Source: Enterocloster lavalensis
Lineage (GTDB): Bacteria; Bacillota; Clostridia; Lachnospirales; Lachnospiraceae
DNA length: 64,000 nt
Assembly (NCBI RefSeq): GCF_902364025.1
Contig: NZ_CABJCG010000001.1
Coordinates: 496,001 to 560,000 of the forward strand
Reading direction: 5' to 3'
Below are positions 1 through 8,290 of this stretch, one piece after another. The stretch's first letter is position 1. Every line of letters starts with the position of its first letter. The translations under genes were made by a program, and so were the position numbers. Under the pieces are notes generated by a model that was not told the DNA's origin, ran no database searches, and saw nothing but the letters and a program-made list of their open reading frames with translations.

Positions 1-203
1 GCCTGGCGTCCGGCCGCAATGGCTCCGGAGGACACCAGCACCACCTCCCGCCCCTCGCCCCTCAAATCGCTGATCAGGCGGATCAGGCGCTCGATTTTCA
101 GTAAATTCAAGGCTCCCGTCTCCGGATGGGTCAGGGATGAGGAGCCGATCTTTATCACAACACGCTTCTTTTGCTTCAGCATTTGCCGCTCTTTATTCTG
201 CAT
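1..203 (-). CDS. proB: Glutamate 5-kinase, N-terminal part (cut by window edge)
   Basis: This is the first 67 codons of glutamate 5-kinase, which phosphorylates glutamate in the first step of proline synthesis in the cytosol. The visible part shows the amino-acid-kinase N-terminus: a basic start, then VVIKIGSSSLTHPETGAL and, after a short helix, VVLVSSGAIAAG, both hallmark segments of the family. The ATG at 203 is chosen because GAGAGGA lies about 7 nt upstream; an in-frame ATG at 182 is a weaker option. The start overlaps the end of the upstream FAD-dependent dehydrogenase by 11 nt, so the two are translationally linked. proA would be expected just outside the window, but this cannot be seen. 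Confidence 0.9.
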   Translation of the reverse strand, partial: MQNKERQMLKQKKRVVIKIGSSSLTHPETGALNLLKIERLIRLISDLRGEGREVVLVSSGAIAAGRQ

Positions 204-1854
204 GGTTGGATTCCTCTCTGTCAGTAAATATTGAATCGCCGCGATAAACCGGCGGAGCGAACCGGCGGATAATCTCCTCCGCCGTTTTGAGGCCGTCCAT
301 GGCCGCTGAGGTGATTCCCCCAGCGTAACCCGCGCCCTCGCCGCAGGGATAAATTCCCCGCACCGGGCTCTCCAGACCTTCGTCCCGCGGGATACGCACC
401 GGCGAGCTGGTGCGGCTCTCGATACCCGCCAGAATGGCGTCCGGGCGGGAGAAGCCCCGGATCATTCCCTCAAACGCCTCCACGCCCTCGATCAGCGCCT
501 GGGAAAGTTCCTCCGGCCAGAGCTCCCGCAGGTTGGCAAAGGCATAGGCCCCCTTAAACTGGGGCTTTACCTGGCCAAAGTTCTCCGCGCCCGCTCTGTT
601 TTCCCGGAAATCTCCGTAGAGCTGAACCGGGATTTTCCCGCCGCCCAGAGCGTAAGCCCGCTCCTCCAGCTGCCGCTGGAAATGCATTCCGCCCAGAGCC
701 GTGCGGTCCGGGAAATCCTCCGGCGTCACGGTAACGATCAGGGCGCTGTTGGCATTTTCCCCCGCCCGACCGTGATAGCTCATTCCGTTGACCGCCAGAC
801 GCCCCGGCTCCGAGGAGGCGTCCACCACATAGCCGCCCGGGCACATACAGAAGGAGTACACCCCGCGCCCGGAGGCTGCCTTCCAGGTCACCTTGTAGTC
901 AGCCGCTCCCAGCTCCTCCACCTTGTCCTGTCCGTACTGGCTCCGGTTGATCATGGACTGGGGATGCTGGATGCGCAGCCCCACCGCAAAAGCCTTGGCC
1001 TCCATGGGAATGCCACGGCTGCACAGCATCTCAAAGGTATCCCGTGCGCTGTGGCCGATGGCAAGCACCGCAGCCTCGGCCTTAAGCCGTTTGGAGCCGT
1101 CCACCATCAGCGCGCGCAGACGACCTTCCTCCAGCTCCACATCCGTCACCTGGCTCATGAAACGCACCTGTCCGCCCAGGCGCAGAATCTCCGTTCGGAT
1201 GGCCTTCACCACCTGGCTCAGCACATCCGTCCCGATGTGGGGCTTGTTGAGATAGAGAATTGACGGGTCCGCGCCGAATTCCACCAGAAGGCGCAGCACC
1301 TCCCGGTTGCGCCCGGAGGCGTCCTTCACCAACGTATTTAACTTTCCGTCGGAAAATGTTCCCGCTCCGCCCTCGCCGAACTGCACGTTGGAGGACGGGT
1401 TTAATGTTCCGCCCTCCCAGAAGGCGGCCACCTCCCGGGTGCGGGCGTCCACGTCCTGCCCCCGCTCCAGCAAAATGGGGCGGTATCCCTTTCTGGCCAG
1501 CAGCAGGCCGCAGAACAAACCCGCGGGACCGGCTCCCACCACCACCGGCGGGTGGTCCAGCCGCTCCCCGCCGCACTCCGGACAGCGGTAAACCTTCTCC
1601 TGGGAAATTCCCACGTTCCGGTCCCGAAGTCTATGTACCAGCTGCTGCTCCCCGGCCACGTCCAGACCGCTCACCGCCACGTCCACCACATAGCTGTAGC
1701 AGATATCCGGCTTCTTGCGCGCATCCACCGACCGCTTCACGATTTTTAAGTCCGCAATGCGGTTTTCCCTGACCCGCAGAGTCTTGGCGGCCCTGGCCTT
1801 CAGGCTGTCCGCGCTGTGCCCCAAGGGCATTTTTAACTGATTAATCCGAATCAT
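193..1854 (-). CDS. FAD-dependent dehydrogenase, COG2509 type
   Basis: This is a cytosolic flavoprotein of the conserved NAD(P)/FAD-dependent dehydrogenase family COG2509, whose reaction is unknown. A GAGPAG dinucleotide fold sits about 110 residues in, after a roughly 100-residue N-terminal domain that ends in a CPECGG knuckle. The C-terminus has the second FAD-contact motif YPCGEGAGYAGGI. Length (553 aa) fits the family. I start it at the ATG at 1854, which gives the usual N-terminus MIRINQLKMPLGHS, with GGAGAG 12 nt upstream; an ATG at 1881 directly after the previous stop would add nine residues. It overlaps proB and abuts another flavoprotein, which suggests an operon. Family certain, function not. 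Confidence 0.85.
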   Translation of the reverse strand: MIRINQLKMPLGHSADSLKARAAKTLRVRENRIADLKIVKRSVDARKKPDICYSYVVDVAVSGLDVAGEQQLVHRLRDRNVGISQEKVYRCPECGGERLDHPPVVVGAGPAGLFCGLLLARKGYRPILLERGQDVDARTREVAAFWEGGTLNPSSNVQFGEGGAGTFSDGKLNTLVKDASGRNREVLRLLVEFGADPSILYLNKPHIGTDVLSQVVKAIRTEILRLGGQVRFMSQVTDVELEEGRLRALMVDGSKRLKAEAAVLAIGHSARDTFEMLCSRGIPMEAKAFAVGLRIQHPQSMINRSQYGQDKVEELGAADYKVTWKAASGRGVYSFCMCPGGYVVDASSEPGRLAVNGMSYHGRAGENANSALIVTVTPEDFPDRTALGGMHFQRQLEERAYALGGGKIPVQLYGDFRENRAGAENFGQVKPQFKGAYAFANLRELWPEELSQALIEGVEAFEGMIRGFSRPDAILAGIESRTSSPVRIPRDEGLESPVRGIYPCGEGAGYAGGITSAAMDGLKTAEEIIRRFAPPVYRGDSIFTDREESNHAE

Positions 1855-1881
1855 CGACTGTCTGTTCTCTCCTGTCACCAT

Positions 1882-3216
1882 TTATTCCTGTGATCCGCAG
1901 CCCCGGGCCGCATTTCTCCCCGCGACGGCTCCGCTGGACCACGCAAACTGCAGATTATATCCCCCGCAGATGCCGTCCACATCCAAAATCTCCCCTGCCA
2001 GATACAGGTTGGGCCTGCAGCGGGACTCCATGGTCGCCGGGTCCACCTGCCGCGTGTCCACGCCGCCGCAGCAGACCTGGGCGTTGGCAAAGGGGTTCAC
2101 GCTCATGACCAGGGCCTGGTAGGATTTGAGCTGTTCCAGCAGCCTGGAAATCTGCTTGTTCCTCAGTCCGCCCGCCGGCTGGAAGGGATCGATCCCGGCC
2201 GCCTGCAGCAGCACCGCCGCCAGCTTCCGGTTCAACAGCCCGACCATCATCTCCTCCGCGGTCTTGTAGCCCAGGCGCGAGACCCGTTCCCGCAGGCGCT
2301 CGAACGCCTCATGCTCCGGCCAGGAGGGCAGGAAATCCACCCGGACCGTCACCTTCTGGCCCGCGTCCAGGGCCCTGGCCGCAAACCGGCTGATCTGGAA
2401 GGTGGGGATGCCGGACAAACCGTAATCCGTCAGCTGCAGCTCCCCCGTGTCCTCCGCCAGCAGCGAACCGCCCGCATACAGGCTCAAACGGGCCTCCGTG
2501 CGGATGCCTGCCAGCTGCTTGTAGTGCCTTCCCTGACAGCGCAGCTGCACCAGGGCGGGCAAAGGCTTAATCACCTTGTGTCCCAGCCCTTTTGCCAGCT
2601 CATAGCCGCTGCCGTCGGAGCCGGTGTTCGGCGCCGCCTTGGAACCGGCCGCCAGAATCACGGCGTCCGCCGTCAGATCGCCCTGGCTGGTTTTCACCAC
2701 AAAGCGCGGGGCCGTGGGGCCGCAGCCCTCCCCGCCGTTTTTTCCGACACCCCCGGGGCGGCAGTCCCCCGCCTTCCGTTTTTCCGCGCTATCGGGGCGG
2801 CAGCCCTCCACAGCGCTCACCTCCCTGACCTCGCAGCCGGTGAGCACCACGGCGCCCAGCCGCTCCACCTCCCGGCGGAGCACATCCAGCACAGCGCTGG
2901 CCTGGTCGCTGGCAGGGTAAATGTAGCCGCCCCGGCTCCTGGTCTCGATGCCCAGCTCCCGGAAAAATTCCAGGGTCTGTTCCACCGTGAATCCCTCCAG
3001 CACCTTCATGGGAAACGCGGGCTGGCCGCAGCGGTAGCACTCCGGCCTCATATCCAGGTTCGTCATATTGCAGCGGCCGTTTCCGGTGGAGAGAATCTTC
3101 TTCCCCACCCGATCCATATGTTCCACAATCGTCACGCAGGCACCCTCACGGGCGCCGCAAATGGCGGCAACCAGACCGCTGGCTCCGCCTCCGATGATGA
3201 TAATTTTCCGTTTCAT
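1882..3216 (-). CDS. BaiN/HI0933-family FAD-dependent oxidoreductase
   Basis: A 444-residue flavoprotein of the HI0933/BaiN family. The N-terminus IIIIGGGASGLVAA is the FAD-binding Rossmann motif, followed by GKKILSTGNGRCNMTN, which is diagnostic for this family; the C-terminus has the matching LYLAGEILDVDGICGGYNLQ segment. One family member, BaiN of bile-acid-dehydroxylating clostridia, has been linked to flavin-dependent reduction of bile acid intermediates, but most members are uncharacterised and occur in nearly all Firmicutes, so no bile acid role is implied. An unusual stretch near residues 135-170 is rich in Cys, Gly and Pro and is encoded by an in-frame 39-bp tandem repeat. Its stop directly precedes the next gene. 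Confidence 0.85.
   Translation of the reverse strand: MKRKIIIIGGGASGLVAAICGAREGACVTIVEHMDRVGKKILSTGNGRCNMTNLDMRPECYRCGQPAFPMKVLEGFTVEQTLEFFRELGIETRSRGGYIYPASDQASAVLDVLRREVERLGAVVLTGCEVREVSAVEGCRPDSAEKRKAGDCRPGGVGKNGGEGCGPTAPRFVVKTSQGDLTADAVILAAGSKAAPNTGSDGSGYELAKGLGHKVIKPLPALVQLRCQGRHYKQLAGIRTEARLSLYAGGSLLAEDTGELQLTDYGLSGIPTFQISRFAARALDAGQKVTVRVDFLPSWPEHEAFERLRERVSRLGYKTAEEMMVGLLNRKLAAVLLQAAGIDPFQPAGGLRNKQISRLLEQLKSYQALVMSVNPFANAQVCCGGVDTRQVDPATMESRCRPNLYLAGEILDVDGICGGYNLQFAWSSGAVAGRNAARGCGSQE
2716..2812 (-). repeat. In-frame 39-bp tandem repeat inside the BaiN-family gene
   Basis: The block GGGGC(G/C)GCAG recurs at 2716, 2755 and 2794, exactly 39 bp (13 codons) apart, giving about two and a half units. 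Because the period is a multiple of three the frame is kept, and the protein shows repeating CRP/CGP-containing segments. It looks like an expansion in a surface loop between beta strands of the substrate domain. Confidence 0.75.
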
Positions 3217-3366
3217 TTGTCACTTCCCATCCCTTACTTGGGACTGCAGGTCCCGTCTGATGTTCGAAGTACATTTTATCTGTTTTCGCCGTACATTTCA
3301 ACACTTTTCACATAATTCTCACACCCGGGCCCCAATCCGCCGCCTGGGGCCTCATTTCCCGGCGGG

Positions 3367-3762
3367 TCAGCTGGTATAGGATTCCAGATAATGGTAAACG
3401 TCCATCATGGTGGGAAACCAGATTCCCTCCATCAGCCGCTCCCGCTCCGTTTCCGGAAAATCCGTGACCGGAATATGGGTGTAAAGACAGATGGTGCTCT
3501 GGTCCTTGCTGAACACCAGCAGAAAACCGGACTCCGCCACCAGATAAAACTCCTTCTCAGGGCCTGTCTCCAGGATGGGTTTGACCTCGTCCTGGTTCAC
3601 AGCCACCTGGTTTTCCAGTTCATTAACCGTCTCGGTTTCCACCGCGGTTCCCGGCAGCGCCTGTTCCTGGCGGAGGCTGTAGCGGGTCACGGCGTAGCCC
3701 ACGATCAGGCAGACAATGGACGTGGCAATAAATAACAGAAAGCAGTACATATACTTCTTCAT
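3367..3762 (-). CDS. Membrane-anchored protein with BofC-like C-terminal domain
   Basis: A 131-residue protein with an N-terminal membrane anchor (about residues 4-26, very hydrophobic, after MKKY) and an extracytoplasmic part. The C-terminal half, beginning EFYLVAESGFLLVF and continuing through YTHIPVTDFPETERERL to a YHYLESYTS ending, resembles the C-terminal domain of BofC, the forespore regulator of SigK processing in Bacillus. In Clostridia such proteins are common and often unstudied. The start has AAGGAGG 9-10 nt upstream. It sits alone between a flavoprotein and a SpoVB-like flippase, so a sporulation or envelope role is plausible but inferred. Confidence 0.6.
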   Translation of the reverse strand: MKKYMYCFLLFIATSIVCLIVGYAVTRYSLRQEQALPGTAVETETVNELENQVAVNQDEVKPILETGPEKEFYLVAESGFLLVFSKDQSTICLYTHIPVTDFPETERERLMEGIWFPTMMDVYHYLESYTS

Positions 3763-3849
3763 GGAATAAGTCCTCCTTGTAGAATCCAGTATTAGTATCT
3801 GCTTTCTGTTCTGTTTTTAATCATAAATCCGGTTTTTTCTGAGAAATAT

Positions 3850-5565
3850 TTACAGCAGCCGCGCCCGCTCCAGAAGCGGAATCAGCCGCCTTCCGCCCGG
3901 CATCGCCGACAGCTCTTTTCGGCCCACGCCCTTAAACTTCACAAGCAGCACGCCGTAAACCACAACCGCGGCCAGAATGGCGGGCAGAACCTGCACCACC
4001 AGCCACAACCTGCGGTCCGCGGCTCCGGCCGGAACAGCCAGACGGATCAAGCGGTAAACCGCGTAGGCGGCGGCCCCCATAAACAGGGCGCTGACGCCCG
4101 GCGCCACAAAGGTCCTGCGGTACTCCTGGCGGTAGCCCGCGATGCGCGCGATGGCCGCACCGTTGAGCAGGCACATAAAAAATGCGAACAAAATATTGGC
4201 GAACACCACGCTGTAGATGCCCCATTTCGCCCCCAGCAGCATGGCCTCCAGGGCCGCCACGTGGAGGGCCAGGGAGATACAGGCGTTGCGCAGGGGCACG
4301 TTCATGTGGTTGAGTCCCTGCAAAATGGCATTGGTCACAGTGGACAGGGAATAGAACACCACCGCCAGGGAACCGGCCATGGTCAGACGGATCACGGTGA
4401 GGTTGTCCTCGCTGCCGAACAGCAGGTTGTTGATGGGCGCGGACAGCACGGTCAGGCCCACGGCCGCCGGGATGGCGATCACCATGGAAAACCGCACCGC
4501 GGCGTCGATGCGCTCCAGCGTCTGCTCCCGGTTCCCGCTGGCCACCGCACGGCTTAAGGAGGGGATCAGAGAGGAGGAAAGCGCGTTGGAAACCGCCACC
4601 GGGATATTAAAGAGCAGCTGGTACTGTCCCAGAATTCCCCAGAGGGTGGCGATGGCCGCCTCGGAGCTGCCCAGGTAATCCATCCCCTGGCCGAAGAAGT
4701 AGTTGTCCAGCACATTGCTGATGTTGTACACCGTGCTGCTGAGCACGATGGGCAGAATGGTCAGGGTCAGGGTGTGGGCCAGCTGCCGGTAGGACTCCCG
4801 CCTGCCGCTCACATCCGCCTCCGCCAGCCTGCGCCGCTCCGGCGCACGGGACATGGTCAGGAACATAAAAAAGATCAGCGCGGTCAGCGCTCCCGCTCCC
4901 GTGCCGATGGTTCCCCCCGCCGCTCCCAGGGCGTAGGAATACTCCGTCGCGCCCGTGGCCTGGTTCATGGAGGTTCCGATCCTAAACAGCAGGGCCGCAG
5001 CGCCGACGCTGACAATGGCATTTACAATTTGTTCCAGAATTTGGGAAATCGCCGTGGGAACCATGGAGCCGGTGCCCTGGAAATACCCCCGCAGCACGCC
5101 CAGATAGGCCATGATCCAGATGGTGGGGGCCAGGGTCTTTAAGGCGTACATGGAAAACGGCGTCTTGATCAGCTGGGCGAAGGTCTCCGCCCCGAACCAG
5201 AGCACCGCGGCCGCGACGCCGCCGATCACCGTGGCGTAGACCAGGGCGGCCCGCAGGATCCTGCGGCTGTTCTGGTGCTCCTCCCTGGCGATCCTGGTGG
5301 CCACCATCTTGGAGACGGCCACCGGCATGCTGTAGGAGGAAAGGATCAGCAGGATATTATAGACGCCGTAGGAGGACGTATAGTATCCATTTCCCTTTTT
5401 TCCGATAATGTTGATCAGGGGGATGCGGTAGAGCATCCCGATCAGGCGGACCACAATGCCCGCGATGGCCAGGATGCTGCCCTGGATCACGAAATTGGCC
5501 GCCTTTTTGCCGCCCGGCGTTGGAGCCTTTTTGTTTCCGGTCTGTTCTTTTGTCGTTGCGCTCAT
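3850..5565 (-). CDS. spoVB: SpoVB-type polysaccharide/lipid II flippase family protein
   Basis: A 571-residue integral membrane protein of the MATE-like/MOP superfamily, polysaccharide biosynthesis branch, with about 14 hydrophobic segments spread over the whole length. The N-terminus FVIQGSILAIAGIVVRLIGMLYRIPL and the segment SSYGVYNILLILSSYSMPVAVSKMV (read in parts) are characteristic of the SpoVB/YtgP group. Such proteins move lipid-linked peptidoglycan or polysaccharide precursors across the membrane; SpoVB acts in spore cortex formation, YtgP and MurJ-like members in vegetative wall synthesis, and the sequence alone does not separate these. It starts 6 nt after the end of the DUF3048 gene, so the two are likely co-transcribed. 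Confidence 0.75.
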   Translation of the reverse strand: MSATTKEQTGNKKAPTPGGKKAANFVIQGSILAIAGIVVRLIGMLYRIPLINIIGKKGNGYYTSSYGVYNILLILSSYSMPVAVSKMVATRIAREEHQNSRRILRAALVYATVIGGVAAAVLWFGAETFAQLIKTPFSMYALKTLAPTIWIMAYLGVLRGYFQGTGSMVPTAISQILEQIVNAIVSVGAAALLFRIGTSMNQATGATEYSYALGAAGGTIGTGAGALTALIFFMFLTMSRAPERRRLAEADVSGRRESYRQLAHTLTLTILPIVLSSTVYNISNVLDNYFFGQGMDYLGSSEAAIATLWGILGQYQLLFNIPVAVSNALSSSLIPSLSRAVASGNREQTLERIDAAVRFSMVIAIPAAVGLTVLSAPINNLLFGSEDNLTVIRLTMAGSLAVVFYSLSTVTNAILQGLNHMNVPLRNACISLALHVAALEAMLLGAKWGIYSVVFANILFAFFMCLLNGAAIARIAGYRQEYRRTFVAPGVSALFMGAAAYAVYRLIRLAVPAGAADRRLWLVVQVLPAILAAVVVYGVLLVKFKGVGRKELSAMPGGRRLIPLLERARLL

Positions 5566-5571
5566 GTATGG

Positions 5572-6720
5572 TTACTCTTTTCCTGTAATTTCAATTTTAT
5601 CAAAATCCCGCGTGGGAATGATGCAGACCCAGGTCTTGCCCTGGTTCAGCACGATCTCGTTGTGCTCCAGGTCATAGTAGTGGGTGGTGCCGAACTCCCC
5701 GTCCTTCTCCCAGCTGATGGGGATGGCCTGTCCGCCGGTGATGAAAAAGCCGCACTCCGCCGCGTGGACGTTGATGTTCAGATACTCCGTGGTAGCGTAA
5801 TGGCCCATCTGGCAGCACTGGAAGATCACGTTCTTCACCGTGATGGGGCCTTCATTCCCCTGGTGCACGCCGCCGTACTGGTAGCGGTGATAGAGTCCGT
5901 CCTCCGGGTCGTACTGGAAATACGCCTTGTTCATAGTATACCCCGGTTTCACCGTATCAGCCGCCATCACCCCGGGGCGGTCCGCCAAAAGATCCGTCAC
6001 ACCGTCTCTCGCAAAGAGATAGTGGCCCTGGTAGGACGTGTCAAATATCTGGGAATACCCCAGCTTCTCGATGGACTGCTGCAGGCGCGGTCCGCTGGTG
6101 TAGGCGTTGTGGGGCGCTTTCCGGTCGCTGGACCGGTAGTAGGCCACGCTGCCGATGCCCTCCAGGCCGTTGATATTGTCCACATTGTTCAGATAGGGCT
6201 TGGCAAAGGTGCTCTGCCCGTAGTGGGCGTAAATCGCGTCGAACTCTCTGGCAAAATAGGTGTAATAGGTCCTGCAGCTGCGCACCGAGCCGATGCGCTC
6301 CAGATCGTCAAAATCCTCGATAATGGACATATAACGGTTCATGTCCCCCTCCACCGGCGCCTCGTAGACCACGCCCGCCCGGTTGATGCCGTACTGGGGC
6401 AGAGCCTGCTTGTCGTTGCTCATCATGACCGCGACGGGACGGCGGTTGGCCTTGGCGGCGTCTGTCATCTCTCCCGTGAGATAGCTGCGGATGAGGCCGT
6501 TCTCCTCCACCCGCTCCTCGGGCAGGTAATAGGGAGGCTGATCCGGGTCCACCTTCTCCGCCTCCGTGGTCGCGGTCTCAATGTGGATCTCAGCCGACGT
6601 GGCGGCGACCGTGGTCTCCTCCGCCGTGGTGACCTCCACATAGGTCTGTTTTGCGCAGCCGCTCAAAAGTGCGGCCGCAAACAGAATTCCCGTTATCCGC
6701 TTCCACCCTGCTTTTCTCAT
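5572..6720 (-). CDS. yerB: DUF3048 lipoprotein (YerB-like)
   Basis: A 382-residue lipoprotein. The signal peptide is short and basic and ends in the lipobox LSGC at about residue 22, so the mature protein is anchored outside the membrane. A Thr/Glu-rich linker (residues about 25-60) leads into the DUF3048 domain, recognised by NRRPVAVMMSND, AGVVYEAPVEGDMNRYMSI and RIGSVRSCRTYY, and by the C-terminal half with GITV-type strands and QGKTWV. YerB-like proteins are widespread in Firmicutes; function is unknown, with a likely envelope role. It overlaps ybeY by 4 nt (ATGA), which indicates coupling. Confidence 0.85.
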   Translation of the reverse strand: MRKAGWKRITGILFAAALLSGCAKQTYVEVTTAEETTVAATSAEIHIETATTEAEKVDPDQPPYYLPEERVEENGLIRSYLTGEMTDAAKANRRPVAVMMSNDKQALPQYGINRAGVVYEAPVEGDMNRYMSIIEDFDDLERIGSVRSCRTYYTYFAREFDAIYAHYGQSTFAKPYLNNVDNINGLEGIGSVAYYRSSDRKAPHNAYTSGPRLQQSIEKLGYSQIFDTSYQGHYLFARDGVTDLLADRPGVMAADTVKPGYTMNKAYFQYDPEDGLYHRYQYGGVHQGNEGPITVKNVIFQCCQMGHYATTEYLNINVHAAECGFFITGGQAIPISWEKDGEFGTTHYYDLEHNEIVLNQGKTWVCIIPTRDFDKIEITGKE

Positions 6721-7214
6721 CTCGTGTACCCCCTGCGCTCCAGAATCTCATTCTGCCTGGCTTCCATCAACAGCCGTTCTTCCTCCTCCATGTGGTCGTA
6801 ACCGCACAGATGAAGCATGCTGTGAGCCACCAGAAAGGCCAGCTCCCGGGTCTGGGAATGGCCGTACTTCTCCGCCTGTTCCTCCACCTTATCCACGCTG
6901 ATCACAATGTCCCCCAGCATCAGCTCCCCTGTCTCGGGGTTAAAATAGTCCTCCACCGCGTCCTCCACGTGATCGAAATCCGAGGGCGCTTCATAGTCCA
7001 CCATGGGAAAGCTCAGCACGTCCGTGGGCGCGTCGATCTGCCGGTGTTCCCGGTTGATCTCCTGAATGGCCTGGTTGTCCGTCAGAATCACATTGACCTC
7101 CGCCTCATAAGGGCATTTCTCGTAATCCAGGGATTCGTTCACCACATCCCGGATAATCTCCTCATAGGGCAGGTCCAGCTGTTTCTCCGCCTCATATTCA
7201 ATGGTAATGGTCAT
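6717..7214 (-). CDS. ybeY: Endoribonuclease YbeY (16S rRNA maturation)
   Basis: YbeY is a zinc-dependent single-strand endoribonuclease needed for 16S rRNA 3' maturation and ribosome quality control. The catalytic H-x3-H-x5-H motif is visible as HSMLHLCGYDH near residues 131-141, preceded by the conserved REHRQIDAPTDVLSFPM segment. The length of 165 residues is normal. A good AAGGAG lies upstream of the ATG. It follows phoH at 71 nt and overlaps the DUF3048 gene by ATGA. The phoH-ybeY order is the usual one in bacteria. Confidence 0.95.
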   Translation of the reverse strand: MTITIEYEAEKQLDLPYEEIIRDVVNESLDYEKCPYEAEVNVILTDNQAIQEINREHRQIDAPTDVLSFPMVDYEAPSDFDHVEDAVEDYFNPETGELMLGDIVISVDKVEEQAEKYGHSQTRELAFLVAHSMLHLCGYDHMEEEERLLMEARQNEILERRGYTR

Positions 7215-7285
7215 AGCTTGTCTTCTCCTTTGTCCGGCCGGTTCTTTGGCCTTTGCGGGGCCCCGGCCTCATTTCCCGGCTCTCC

Positions 7286-8290
7286 CTAAGAGCGGTCCCG
7301 CTCCCTGGTCCGGCGGGCGTGGGACGTGGCCTTCCCCTTCTGCTCAAAATCGTCGTAGGCCTGTACAATTTTCTGCACCAGGGGATGGCGCACCACGTCG
7401 GAGCTGGTCAGGTAACAGAATCCGATGTCGTCGATCCGCCTCAAAACCTTGATGGCCGTATCCAGCCCCGAGGTCGCCCCGCTGGGCAGATCCTTCTGTG
7501 TCTGGTCTCCGGTGACGATCACCTTGGAGCCGAAACCGATCCGGGTCAGGAACATCTTCATCTGAGCCGGAGTGGTATTCTGGGCCTCGTCCAGTATAAT
7601 ATAGGCGTTGTCCAAAGTCCGGCCGCGCATGTAGGCCAGGGGCGCCACCTCAATCAGCCCCTTCTCCGAATTGTGCAGATAACTCTCCGCCCCCATGATC
7701 TGATACAGGGCGTCGTAGAGGGGCCGCAGATAGGGATCGATCTTGCTCTGGAGATCCCCGGGCAGAAAGCCCAGCTTCTCCCCCGCCTCAATGGCCGGGC
7801 GAGTCAGAATAATCCGTCCCACCTCCCCGTTCTTAAAGGCCTGGATCGCCATGGCCATGGCCAGGTAGGTCTTGCCCGTACCCGCGGGGCCGATGCCGAA
7901 CACGATCATCTTCTTGCGGATGGCGTCCACATACTGCTTCTGTCCCATGGTTTTGGGCTTCACCGGCTTACCGGTGATGGTGCGGCAGATAATGTCCTTG
8001 TCGATCTCCAGGATCTGCCCGTCGCTCTCCGTGAAGGAGAGGGACAGGGCGTAGTCCACGTTCTGCTCCGTGATGGCGTTGCCCCGTCTGGACAGCTCCA
8101 CCAGATTGCTGAAAACACTTTTGGCCTGGCGGATGGTCTGCTCAGGCCCGATTAACTTGATTTCCCCGTCCCTGGCGATGATGGTCACATGCAGGGTGCG
8201 TTCTATTTTCTTTAAGTATGAGTCAAACTGGCCGCATACGTTGCGTTCATGTTCAACCGGGATGTCGATCATAGTCTCGATAACACTCAT
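7286..8290 (-). CDS. phoH: PhoH-family ATPase (PhoH/YbeZ)
   Basis: A cytosolic P-loop ATPase of the PhoH family, commonly next to ybeY and thought to act in RNA metabolism. The Walker A motif GPAGTGKTYLA is near residue 130 and Walker B reads IILDEAQNT; the following GDQTQKDLP is also typical. I place the start at the ATG at 8290, whose ATGA overlaps the stop of yqfD; the longer open frame upstream lies inside yqfD and reads unlike the family. The length of about 334 aa is normal. It is part of the yqfC-yqfD-phoH-ybeY operon seen across spore formers. Confidence 0.92.
   Translation of the reverse strand: MSVIETMIDIPVEHERNVCGQFDSYLKKIERTLHVTIIARDGEIKLIGPEQTIRQAKSVFSNLVELSRRGNAITEQNVDYALSLSFTESDGQILEIDKDIICRTITGKPVKPKTMGQKQYVDAIRKKMIVFGIGPAGTGKTYLAMAMAIQAFKNGEVGRIILTRPAIEAGEKLGFLPGDLQSKIDPYLRPLYDALYQIMGAESYLHNSEKGLIEVAPLAYMRGRTLDNAYIILDEAQNTTPAQMKMFLTRIGFGSKVIVTGDQTQKDLPSGATSGLDTAIKVLRRIDDIGFCYLTSSDVVRHPLVQKIVQAYDDFEQKGKATSHARRTRERDRS

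Noticed and set aside
1882..3216. Bile acid 7-dehydroxylation enzyme BaiN
   Set aside because: The family is broad and present in most Firmicutes; no bai operon genes (baiB, baiCD, baiE, baiF) are near.
5275..6801. A 508-codon open frame on the plus strand
   Set aside because: It lies antisense to the DUF3048 gene, ybeY and the SpoVB-like gene, is His/Val/Leu-rich with no recognisable domain, and has no ribosome binding site. Long antisense frames are expected in G+C-rich codon-biased DNA; the similar frames at 2311-3315, 12544-13464, 34645-36036 and 37873-38709 were rejected for the same reason.
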